Part shown: positions 1 to 7,549 of the stretch, one piece after another | How the letters are laid out: the number at the start of each line of letters is the position of its first letter | How positions within the stretch are numbered: the first letter of the stretch is position 1 | From: Acidobacteriaceae bacterium | GTDB taxonomy: Bacteria > Acidobacteriota > Terriglobia > Terriglobales > Acidobacteriaceae | Reading direction: 5' to 3' | Assembly (NCBI GenBank): GCA_030041515.1 | Contig: JASHNS010000075.1 | Span: forward strand, 1-58,600 | Length of the DNA: 58,600 nucleotides | Notes under the pieces: model-generated | The model's input: only the letters and a program-made list of their open reading frames with translations | Database searches by the model: none | What the model was told of the DNA's origin: nothing | Position numbers and translations under genes: made by a program

Positions 1-615
1 CTTCTTTGGGCGCAGCATCCCGGAATCCAGAGATTCGACTCGAGAAGGGAAGGCGGCGCCGCGCGTGCGCCGGATCAACTTGAGCAGACGCGGCTGTTCC
101 GCGACGTCCCATTCCGGATAGCCGGGGCTGTAGTGCGGCAGCACGGCCATGCCGTGCTCATCGGCCCATGCGCAAAGACGTGCTCCGGTTGCGGTGGTGA
201 GGTGCTCGACCACCGCGGAGCCGAAAATCTCCAGGAAGAAATACTCGTCCGGCTTTTCGTCATCCCATCGACGCCGGCTTTCCTCTTCGGCTTCAGCTCC
301 AGCGCCTACGGCAACCAGCACCACACTGTGAGCTTCGGCCTGCTGCAACATGCTGTACAAACGCGAGCTGGTAAAGGAGACTCTGTCGATGACGATGGAA
401 CTGTGGGCGAGCGCGAGGCTCTCCGCCTGGCGCACATAGAACCAGGGCCGGCCGTGTTCGGCATACCAGCTCCGCGCCCAGTCCGCCAGCTCGCGCGCGC
501 GGCCCTCAAGGATGTGGCCGCGAGGATAGCCCAGGAGACGCGCGAATTCCGCGGGCGCGACGTCCACCTCCGGCGCAAGGCCGGCCAGTTCCAGATGCTC
601 GGTCAGCGGGCGCAC
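1..615 (-). CDS. B12-dependent methionine synthase activation-domain protein (3' end outside window)
   Basis: Only the first 205 codons are in the window and no stop is reached. The start is GTG at 615, chosen because GGAGG lies 8 nt upstream; it overlaps the stop of the preceding ASKHA gene. The translation resembles the stand-alone form of the MetH C-terminal reactivation domain: an N-terminal part with GYPRGH, then a stretch ending in PHYSPGYPEWDVAEQ and DSGMLRPKK, which fit the family's SPGY...W and ...MxPxKS signatures. In MetH this domain binds SAM and helps re-methylate oxidised cob(II)alamin. Stand-alone copies are common beside corrinoid methyltransferases. As last gene seen of a five-gene minus-strand operon, it probably serves the corrinoid protein encoded upstream. 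Substrate and exact role are inferred. Confidence 0.8.
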   Translation of the reverse strand, partial: MRPLTEHLELAGLAPEVDVAPAEFARLLGYPRGHILEGRARELADWARSWYAEHGRPWFYVRQAESLALAHSSIVIDRVSFTSSRLYSMLQQAEAHSVVLVAVGAGAEAEEESRRRWDDEKPDEYFFLEIFGSAVVEHLTTATGARLCAWADEHGMAVLPHYSPGYPEWDVAEQPRLLKLIRRTRGAAFPSRVESLDSGMLRPKK

Positions 616-2255
616 GGGATCGCCTCCACCGGTTTGAACTGGCAGCCTTCGACGAAGTAGTCGAAGAACCGCTGGTGTGTTTCCAGGCGGCAATGCTCGA
701 CCTTTTTCACCAGGTCTTCCAGCTCCTGCCGTTTCGCGCGGGAGAGCAGGGCGATGGTTGCTCCTTCGATTGCCATGTTGCCGGCCTGGACGACCTTTGC
801 CGCATCTATATCGGGGATCAGACCGATGCGCTTCGAAGCATCGACCTTCAGATGGCGTCCGAAGCCGCCGGCGAGATAGAAAGCGTCAACATCGCCGAAG
901 TCGATACCATACGCGCTGAAGACCACGTGCAGGCCGGCGACGTTCGCGCCCTTCGCCTGCGCCAACTCGTTCACGTCGCTTTCCAGCAGGAAGATGTCTT
1001 CGTCGGCATGCGCGCCGCGCCAGAGAGTGACGCGGGCTTCGCCGTCCTCAAAGCGCCCCATGGCATTCATGCGGCCGGTGCGGAGGAGCTCGCTGAGGAT
1101 ATCGACCAGGCCCGAGCCGCAGATGCCTTCAGGTCTTTGATCGGCGATCACGCGCAGGCGAAAGCTCCCGTCGGCTTCGACCGCAACATCTTCGATGGCG
1201 CCTTCGAGCGCAGGCATGCCGCAGGCGATGGCTCCGCCTTCGAAGGCTGGCCCTGCGGGACACGATGCCGCCAGGATTCGGTCTTTGTTGCCGAGAATCA
1301 GCTCCGTGTTCGTGCCGATGTCCATGATCGCAACAAGGCGATCCTCGTGCACGAGATCGGCCGCGAGCATGCAGGCCGCGGCATCGGCGCCCACGTGGCC
1401 GCTGATGACGGGAGCGCCATAGACGCGAGCCTTCGGGTGGATGGGCAGCAGGCTGCGCAATCCGGACTGCACCAGAGCTGTCGTGGTGCGCCTGCCCTCC
1501 ACCATTTCGATTTCGGTGATGGATCGGTACGGCGTCTGGCCGATGGTATAGACACTCTGGCGAAAGAAGAGATCGCGCATGGTGGAGTTGCCGACGACGA
1601 CCATTTCGTAGATCGACTTCGGATCGACCGGGAACTTCTCGATGGCGTGGGTGAGATAGCCCGCCAGCGTGCGTAACAGCAGACGGCCGGGGTGTTCCGT
1701 GTCGTACGCGATGCGCGACATCACTTCCGCGCCGGCGAAGCGCTGCGGATTTTCGAAAGAGGTGTCGGCAATCAGCTCGCCGGTCTCAAGATCGAGCAGG
1801 CGCAGAACAACGGTCGTGGTACCGAGATCCATAGCAATGCCATAGATCGGCCCGGGGGAACGGGCAACTTCGACACTGTCGATCAGGATGCGACTACCAT
1901 CGCGCGTGACGGCGGGGTTAAGCCGAATCGACTGGTAGCTGACAGGCAGACCCAGCGCATGACGCTCGATGCGCATCTGGCCGCGGCGCATGGTGTGGCA
2001 ACGAACGTGACCGCGGGCCGCCGTGACCGTCGTCTGGCAGGACAGACGGAAGTTGCCCTTGAGATGGCGTTCTGCCTCCGTCATTGGGGAAAGCAGTTCC
2101 ATGCCTTCGACCACTTCGACCATGCACTCTTTGCACTTGCCCTGCTTGCGGCAGGAAGTGGGCACGTCGATGGCGAGCGATTCGGCCTGGTCGAAAAGCG
2201 ACAGTCCCGCTGCGGCCGAAATGGATTGCCCGTTGATGGTGAGGGTGACCGCCAT
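603..2255 (-). CDS. 2Fe-2S ferredoxin / ASKHA-domain reductive activator of corrinoid protein (RACo-like)
   Basis: A 550-residue protein. Residues about 1-85 form a plant-type ferredoxin domain with the cysteine pattern C35-x5-C41-x2-C44 and C73. The rest is an actin-like ASKHA ATPase region (MDLGTTTVVLRLLDLETGE near residue 142, MDIGTNTELILG near 312, AGGFGRHL near 465). Family members (RACo, RamA-like proteins, O-demethylase activating enzymes) use ATP to drive one electron onto cob(II)alamin, restoring the active Co(I) state. The gene lies 14 nt after the small 85-residue gene and overlaps the next gene by 13 nt, so translation is probably coupled. At 550 residues it is slightly shorter than typical RACo proteins of about 600. 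Soluble and cytoplasmic; no signal peptide or membrane segment. Confidence 0.9.
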   Translation of the reverse strand: MAVTLTINGQSISAAAGLSLFDQAESLAIDVPTSCRKQGKCKECMVEVVEGMELLSPMTEAERHLKGNFRLSCQTTVTAARGHVRCHTMRRGQMRIERHALGLPVSYQSIRLNPAVTRDGSRILIDSVEVARSPGPIYGIAMDLGTTTVVLRLLDLETGELIADTSFENPQRFAGAEVMSRIAYDTEHPGRLLLRTLAGYLTHAIEKFPVDPKSIYEMVVVGNSTMRDLFFRQSVYTIGQTPYRSITEIEMVEGRRTTTALVQSGLRSLLPIHPKARVYGAPVISGHVGADAAACMLAADLVHEDRLVAIMDIGTNTELILGNKDRILAASCPAGPAFEGGAIACGMPALEGAIEDVAVEADGSFRLRVIADQRPEGICGSGLVDILSELLRTGRMNAMGRFEDGEARVTLWRGAHADEDIFLLESDVNELAQAKGANVAGLHVVFSAYGIDFGDVDAFYLAGGFGRHLKVDASKRIGLIPDIDAAKVVQAGNMAIEGATIALLSRAKRQELEDLVKKVEHCRLETHQRFFDYFVEGCQFKPVEAIPCAR

Positions 2256-2269
2256 GCGAAAAAAAGACT

Positions 2270-2527
2270 CTAAAAGCCCTTCGCTTCGAGTTCCGCCTTG
2301 AGCGCTTCAGCCACTTTGCGCGCGGAGCCTTCGCGCTCCGCTTCCTCGCTCCACTTCCACTGAGCCAGGTAATCGTCGGCGGCCTGCAGGCCGCGCTTCG
2401 CGGCGAGGATATCGATCTGCTGCAGAAATTTTCCGTCCAGCTCCACGCTGACTTCATCCCCGTCGTCATCTTCGGCGCGGATTTGGGTGGGGATCTCCTG
2501 CCAGTAGAGAATCTTGTAGATTGCCAT
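2270..2527 (-). CDS. Small 'virulence factor'-type protein of corrinoid methyltransferase operons (PF13769-like)
   Basis: An 85-residue acidic protein starting MAIYKILYWQEIPTQI and containing DEVSVEL, YLAQWKWSEEAEREGS and a C-terminal helix AEALKAELEAKGF. The start ATG lies one base after the stop of the corrinoid-protein gene (TAG-C-ATG), so the longer upstream extension of the frame is not used. It matches my memory of the small family labelled only 'virulence factor', which is often found beside corrinoid or methyltetrahydrofolate methyltransferases. It has no cysteine, no signal peptide and no membrane segment. Its function is unknown; its place between the corrinoid protein and the reductive activator suggests an accessory or assembly role in the methyl-transfer complex. 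Confidence 0.75.
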   Translation of the reverse strand: MAIYKILYWQEIPTQIRAEDDDGDEVSVELDGKFLQQIDILAAKRGLQAADDYLAQWKWSEEAEREGSARKVAEALKAELEAKGF

Positions 2528-2528
2528 G

Positions 2529-3182
2529 CTATGCCGCCGGTTGAGGTTCCGCCGCGAGGCGCAGGAACAGATCCACGGCCGCGGAAGCGTTGGCGCCATA
2601 GCCGTCCGCGCCGATTTCATCGGCAAACATCTGACTGATGGGCGCGCCGCCCACGGCCATCTTGATGTTGGTGAGGCCCGCCGCGTTGAAGCCGTCGATC
2701 ACGGTCTTCATGTACATCATGGTGGTCGTCAGCAGCGCGCTCATGCCAATGATGGTCGGATTACATTGTGCGGCTGCAGCCATAAACTTCTCCACGCTCT
2801 GATCCACGCCGATGTCGTGAACCTCAAAACCCGCGCCCTCCGCCATCATGCCGACGAGATTTTTCCCGATATCGTGCAGGTCGCCGCGAACCGTGCCCAT
2901 CAGCAGCACGCCTTTCGGTTTGGTGGCGCTGTCTTTAGACGTGAGCAGCGGTTTGAGCACGGCCATGCCGGCCTTCATCGCGCGCGCGGCAATCAGGACT
3001 TCCGGGACATAGAGAATGTTGTGCTTGAAGTCTTCGCCAACCACGCTCATGCCGGCAATCAGACCGTCGTTCAGGACCTCCTGCACGGTGCGGCCCTCAG
3101 CGAGCGCCTCTTTCGTCATGCGCTCCACCTCGTTCGCATTGCCTTCGTACAGATATTGGTTCATCAGCGCGTAGTCGGGCAT
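2529..3182 (-). CDS. Corrinoid (cobalamin-binding) methyl-carrier protein, MtaC/MttC family
   Basis: A 217-residue protein with the two-part layout of corrinoid carriers. Residues about 1-85 are the helical cap domain (EGNANEVERMTKEALAEGR, MSVVGEDF, VPEVLIAARAMKAG). Residues 90-215 are the Rossmann-like B12 domain with the base-off motif D101-x-H103-x2-G106 (GDLHDIGKN), then IGMSALLTTTM and a VGGAPIS...YGANA stretch that contacts the corrin tail. It carries the methyl group on cobalt between a substrate-specific methyltransferase and an acceptor enzyme. It follows the UroD-family gene after 8 nt. Length is normal for the family. The methyl donor cannot be named from this protein alone. Confidence 0.93.
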   Translation of the reverse strand: MPDYALMNQYLYEGNANEVERMTKEALAEGRTVQEVLNDGLIAGMSVVGEDFKHNILYVPEVLIAARAMKAGMAVLKPLLTSKDSATKPKGVLLMGTVRGDLHDIGKNLVGMMAEGAGFEVHDIGVDQSVEKFMAAAAQCNPTIIGMSALLTTTMMYMKTVIDGFNAAGLTNIKMAVGGAPISQMFADEIGADGYGANASAAVDLFLRLAAEPQPAA

Positions 3183-3190
3183 GGTCGTCC

Positions 3191-4264
3191 TCAGCGAGCG
3201 CCTGCCACCACGCCGGCGGCGCGTTTGGCATTGAATTCGTTCAGGGCCTCGAGCATGGCCAGGATATTTTCCTTCGGCATACCCGGGCTGGTGCCGCCGC
3301 CCACCGAAAGAATGATGCCTTCGCCGCCGGACCCTTCCAGCACCTCGAACGTTTCATCCTTCACTTCTTCAGGCGTTCCGCGCACGCCGATCTCAAGCGG
3401 ATTCACATTACCCATCAGGCACATGCGATCGCCGACGCGCCGCTTGACCTCCGTGATGTGGCGCTGCTTGCCCCAGTTCAGCACATTGAAGCCGGTGTCC
3501 GGCAAGTGGTCGAGACAGGCGTCCACTTCGGCGTCGTTGTGGTAGAGCTTCACCCAGTCCTTTGGAAAGGCATCGCAGATACGCTTGAGGTAGGGATGCG
3601 CGAACTCGAGGTAATGCTCTTCGTTAATGAACCCAACGATGTCGTCGAGGATGAAAATGCTCTCGACGCTGTCGCCCATCACTTTCTGCTGCGCCTTGAG
3701 CCAGTCGATGATGACGCGCGTGCAGAGATCGATGAGCTTGTGCGCGCCGTCAGGATTCTCGACGAGGTCGATCATGAAATTCGTCGTGCCGCGGACGAAT
3801 CCGGCGGTGCAAAGCGGGCCGCGCGAGGTGACCATGGGCAGGATGTAGCCGGCGTCGAAGATGCGCTGCTTCACCATCTTAATGCGGTGCAGGGTGAGCG
3901 CGGCAAAAGCGTCAGCCTCGACCTCGTACTCGGGGAGCTGGTCGATGTCCTCGAGGTGATAAAGCATGTGGTATTCGCTGGGCGTATTGTCCTGCCAGAA
4001 CTTGATCTTTGCGCCCAGAACCGACGGTTCGGCCGCCATGCCGTACTCCATCCACCAGGAAGGGATGAAGATGATGTCGGGAAACTCGCGCATGATCTTC
4101 AGATTCGACTGGAACCACAGCTCCGGATCGAGGAAGTAATCGAGGTGATTGAGGCCGAGATAGCCGGGGATCCAGGGGCTGTCGACGATCAGCGCCATCG
4201 GGATCCTGTCCATCTTTTCGCGGCGTGCGGCGCGCTTAAACGTCTCCCACTGTTCCGGCAACAT
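3191..4264 (-). CDS. Uroporphyrinogen decarboxylase (UroD/MtaA superfamily) methyltransferase
   Basis: A 357-residue TIM-barrel protein of the UroD/MtaA superfamily, first gene of the corrinoid operon. Recognisable blocks are the N-terminal PEQWETFKRAARREKMDRIP, YHNDAEVD near residue 240, LMGNVNPLEIGVRGTPEEV near 285 and SVGGGTSPGMPKENI near 325. Coenzyme M-type members (MtaA/MtbA) hold zinc with His-x-Cys and a distal Cys; here the corresponding places read YHND and GGG, so the usual thiol-activating zinc ligands appear absent. This points away from a CoM methylase and toward a demethylase-type or THF-linked methyltransferase acting with the downstream corrinoid protein. True heme-pathway HemE is unlikely given context and length. 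A separate acceptor methyltransferase is not seen in the window and may lie beyond its left edge. Confidence 0.88.
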   Translation of the reverse strand: MLPEQWETFKRAARREKMDRIPMALIVDSPWIPGYLGLNHLDYFLDPELWFQSNLKIMREFPDIIFIPSWWMEYGMAAEPSVLGAKIKFWQDNTPSEYHMLYHLEDIDQLPEYEVEADAFAALTLHRIKMVKQRIFDAGYILPMVTSRGPLCTAGFVRGTTNFMIDLVENPDGAHKLIDLCTRVIIDWLKAQQKVMGDSVESIFILDDIVGFINEEHYLEFAHPYLKRICDAFPKDWVKLYHNDAEVDACLDHLPDTGFNVLNWGKQRHITEVKRRVGDRMCLMGNVNPLEIGVRGTPEEVKDETFEVLEGSGGEGIILSVGGGTSPGMPKENILAMLEALNEFNAKRAAGVVAGAR

Positions 4265-4281
4265 ACTGGGGTCTCCCGGCG

Positions 4282-4308
4282 GATATTGTTGTACCAGACA
4301 ACAATATC
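4282..4308 (-). promoter_or_regulatory. Perfect inverted repeat, candidate operator of the corrinoid operon
   Basis: Two perfect 11-bp arms, GATATTGTTGT and ACAACAATATC, are separated by 5 bp. The repeat ends 17 nt before the ATG of the UroD-family gene, in the 69-nt gap after dnaE2. The inner TTGT-N5-ACAA is the kind of site bound by GntR-type dimeric repressors. It would overlap the promoter or early leader of the operon. No regulator gene for it lies in the window. A transcribed hairpin could form, but there is no T-tract, so it is not a normal terminator for dnaE2. Confidence 0.7.
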
Positions 4309-4333
4309 ACTGCAGCTGCCCGTATAAACAGCG

Positions 4334-7300
4334 CTAATGGAAGTCGTGGGAGCGAACTTCCACCGCGTTATCAGCCAGCGGCAGCAGGCGCGCCGCCTTC
4401 ACGTGGATCACATTGTCCTGGTTCTGCAGCGGACCTTCGACCAGCAAAAAGCGCGCCCGCGTGACGGCGACGCGTTCCCGCTCGTAAAGATCGGGCGTGA
4501 CGATGACGTTGGCGATGCCAGTCTCGTCCTCCATGCTGAGAAAGACGAATCCCTTGGCCGTGCCGGGGCGCTGGCGGGCAATGACGCAGCCGGCCGTGCG
4601 GACGTATTCGCCATCCTTCCGCTCCCGCAGCTCTTCCGCCGAGAGCACATGCTGCGCGCGCAGCGCCGCGCGGCGGTAGACCATGGGATGTTTACCGACG
4701 GTTAGTCCCGTGCCGGCGTAGTCGGCTACCAGCCGCTCTTCGAGCGACATGGCGCGCAGGGGCGAAACCTCCGGCGCATCGGCCATCAGCGCGCCGCTCG
4801 CCGTCAGCAGCGGGCCTTCGGATTTGCCGGCGCGCTGTACCTGCCACAGCGCATCGCGGCGGTGCTCAATGCCGCCCAGCCCGTTGAGCGCGCCGATACG
4901 CCCCAGCAGCGTCAGCTCCTTCTGGTTGAGCGCAGGCACGCGCAGCGCGAGATCCTCGGCGGTATGGAAAGGCCCATGCTGCCGCGCCGCCACCAGCTCC
5001 TGCGCGGCGGACGCACGCAGGCCTTTCGCATAGCGCAGGCCCATGCGCAGCGCCAGGCTTCCGTTCGGCTCATGCTCCACCGTGCAGGACCAGTCCGAAA
5101 TCTGAGTGTCGATTGGTTTCACCTTCAGCCCGTGCCGCTGCGCATCCTTCACCAGCACGGCGGGCGAGTAAAACCCCATGGGCTGGTTGTTGAGGATGGC
5201 GCAGGTGAACGCCGCCAGATACTTCACCTTGAAGTACGCCGATGCATACGCGATAAGAGCAAAGCTGGCCGCGTGCGACTCGGGAAATCCGTAGAGCGCA
5301 AACGAGCTGATGTTCTGCACGATTGTGTCCTGTGTCTTCAGGTTGATGCCGTTCGCCGTCATGCCCGCACGCAGCTTGCCTTCGAGATTCTTCATCCGCT
5401 CCCACGAGCGGCGCATGCCTACCGCGCGGCGCAGCTCCTCGGCTTCCGCGCCCGAGAAATTTGCAACCACCATCGCCATGCGCAGTAGCTGCTCCTGAAA
5501 GAGCGGCACGCCCAACGTGCGCTCCAGCACCGGCTTGAGCGAAGGATGCGGATACGTCACCGGCTCTTTCTTCTGCCGGCGGCGCATGTAGGGGTGCATC
5601 ATCTGCCCGACGATCGGCCCTGGGCGGATGATCGCCACCTGGACGACGAGATCGTAAAAGCGTTCCGGATAATTGCGCGGCAGCGACGCCATCTGCGCGC
5701 GGCTCTCGATCTGGAACATGCCCACGGTGTCGGCCTTCTGCAGCGTGCGGTAGACCTCCTCGTCCTCCGGCAACTGCGCCAGATCCACGGGCTCGCCGTA
5801 ATGCTGCGGGATCAGCTCCAGGCAATCCTTCAGCACCGCCATCATGCCCAGGCCCAGCAGGTCCACCTTCACGATGCCCAGATCGGCGCAGTCTTCCTTG
5901 TCCCACTGCACTACCGTGCGCCCCGGCATCGACGCGCGCTCCAGCGGGACAATCTGATTCAGCGCGCCCTGGCAGATCACCATCCCGCCGGAATGCTGCC
6001 CGAGATGCCGCGGCAGGTCCTGAATTCTCATGCAGAGGTCGAGATAGCGCGCGATGCGCGGATGCTGCGTATCGAAGCCTGCGTGCTGAAACGAGTGCGC
6101 CATGGTGTCGGTCGGGCCGCGCCACTCCCACTGGCCCACCAGACTCGACAGCTGCCCCAGCGCGCCGGCATCGAAGCCCAGCGCCTTGCCCACCTCGCGC
6201 GCCGCCGACTTGCCGCGATAGCTGATCACGTTCGCCGTCATGGCCGCGCCCAGCTCGCCGTACCGCTGATACACGTACTGGATCGCCTGCTCGCGCTTCT
6301 CCTCCGACGGCAGATCGAGATCGATGTCCGGCCATTCGCCGCGGTTCTCGTTCAGGAAGCGCTCGAAGAGCAGCTCCATGCCTACCGGATCGATGGCCGT
6401 GATCTCCAGCGCGTAGCACACCGCGGAGTTCGCCGCCGAGCCGCGCCCCTGGATCAGGATGCCGTTGCGCTTGCAGTACTTGACGATGTCCCAGACGATG
6501 AGGAAGTATCCGGCAAAGCCCAGCTTCGCGATCAGCGCCAGCTCGTGCTCCACCTGCTTTTTTGCGCGCGCCATCAGGCCGGCGTCATTCTTCGGCCCGT
6601 AGCGCCGCCCCACGCCCTCTTCCACGCGCTTACGCAGAAAACTATCCATTGTCTCGCCCTCCGGTACCGGGTAGGGAGGAAATTGATACCCCAGATCGTC
6701 CAATTCAAGTGTCAGCCGCTGCGACAGCTCCGCTGTGCGCGCCACCGCGCCGGGCACATCGCGAAAGAGCGCCGTCATCTCCCGTGTGCTGCGCAGATAC
6801 CGCTGTCGATTCACGCTGAGCAGCCGTCCCGCACGATCCAGCGGTACGTGATGGCGAATCGCTGTAAAGAGATCCAGAATTTCGACGTCGCAGCCTCGCG
6901 CGTAGCGCACGCCATTCGTCGCCACCACCGGCAGCCGCAGCGAACGCGCAATGCGCAGCGCTGCCTGGTTGCGAAATTCTTCTTCGCGCTCCTGGTGCCG
7001 CTGCACTTCAACATAGACGTTCTCGCGGCCGAAGATCGCTGCCAGCTCCTCGACGCGTCGGCGTCCGGCTTCCTCGCCGCCCTCCATCAGCGCGGCTGCC
7101 AGCGGCCCTTCATCGCCGCCGGTCAGGCAAATCAATCCGGCTGCGTACTGTTCCAGATCCGCGCGGGTCGCCGCACCCTCGGCCTTCGTCGTCTCGCGCA
7201 TTTTGAACTGCGTGATCATGCGGCACAGGTTCTGGTAGCCCTCGCGCGAGGCGCACAGCAGCGGCAGCCGCGCTGGTTCTTCCGGGTGCTGATGCGGCAC

Positions 7301-7549
7301 CCACGCTGGAGGCGTCAGCCGCGGCCCGAAATCCGCGACGGCCACTTCGGCCCCGACGTGCGCGCGAATGTCGTTCCGCCTGCCGCTGGTGTGAAAGCGC
7401 GCCGAGCCGTAGACGCCGTTGCGATCCAGCAGCGCCATCGCCGGCATCTCCAGTTCCACCGCGCGCTCGATCAGCGACTCCGGCTGCGATGCGCCTTCGA
7501 GAAAAGAAAACGCGCTGGCGGCATGCAACTCTATATAGCGCTCAGTCAT
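4334..7549 (-). CDS. dnaE2: Error-prone DNA polymerase III alpha subunit DnaE2 (ImuC)
   Basis: A 1071-residue C-family polymerase, the translesion type of the ImuA-ImuB-DnaE2 mutasome. It starts with a PHP domain (TERYIELHAASAFSFLEGAS, then DRNGVYGSARFH). The polymerase active site is visible as PDIDLDLPSEEK at about residue 407, matching the PDFDIDF motif of DnaE, with RGSAANSAVCYAL before it and GLGMMAVLKD, IRPGPIVG and PESHAASFALIAYASAYFK after it. A C-terminal OB-fold (AGCVIARQRPGTAKGFVFLSMEDE) completes it. Start ATG 7549 is chosen because MTERYIELH is the usual family start; it overlaps the imuB stop by 8 nt. The known role is damage-tolerant, mutagenic replication with ImuB as the beta-clamp-tethered bridge. 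Confidence 0.95.
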   Translation of the reverse strand: MTERYIELHAASAFSFLEGASQPESLIERAVELEMPAMALLDRNGVYGSARFHTSGRRNDIRAHVGAEVAVADFGPRLTPPAWVPHQHPEEPARLPLLCASREGYQNLCRMITQFKMRETTKAEGAATRADLEQYAAGLICLTGGDEGPLAAALMEGGEEAGRRRVEELAAIFGRENVYVEVQRHQEREEEFRNQAALRIARSLRLPVVATNGVRYARGCDVEILDLFTAIRHHVPLDRAGRLLSVNRQRYLRSTREMTALFRDVPGAVARTAELSQRLTLELDDLGYQFPPYPVPEGETMDSFLRKRVEEGVGRRYGPKNDAGLMARAKKQVEHELALIAKLGFAGYFLIVWDIVKYCKRNGILIQGRGSAANSAVCYALEITAIDPVGMELLFERFLNENRGEWPDIDLDLPSEEKREQAIQYVYQRYGELGAAMTANVISYRGKSAAREVGKALGFDAGALGQLSSLVGQWEWRGPTDTMAHSFQHAGFDTQHPRIARYLDLCMRIQDLPRHLGQHSGGMVICQGALNQIVPLERASMPGRTVVQWDKEDCADLGIVKVDLLGLGMMAVLKDCLELIPQHYGEPVDLAQLPEDEEVYRTLQKADTVGMFQIESRAQMASLPRNYPERFYDLVVQVAIIRPGPIVGQMMHPYMRRRQKKEPVTYPHPSLKPVLERTLGVPLFQEQLLRMAMVVANFSGAEAEELRRAVGMRRSWERMKNLEGKLRAGMTANGINLKTQDTIVQNISSFALYGFPESHAASFALIAYASAYFKVKYLAAFTCAILNNQPMGFYSPAVLVKDAQRHGLKVKPIDTQISDWSCTVEHEPNGSLALRMGLRYAKGLRASAAQELVAARQHGPFHTAEDLALRVPALNQKELTLLGRIGALNGLGGIEHRRDALWQVQRAGKSEGPLLTASGALMADAPEVSPLRAMSLEERLVADYAGTGLTVGKHPMVYRRAALRAQHVLSAEELRERKDGEYVRTAGCVIARQRPGTAKGFVFLSMEDETGIANVIVTPDLYERERVAVTRARFLLVEGPLQNQDNVIHVKAARLLPLADNAVEVRSHDFH

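Noticed and set aside
4265-4333. Cobalamin riboswitch before the corrinoid operon
   Set aside because: The gap is only 69 nt and is taken up by an 11+11 bp dyad; there is no room for a B12 riboswitch.
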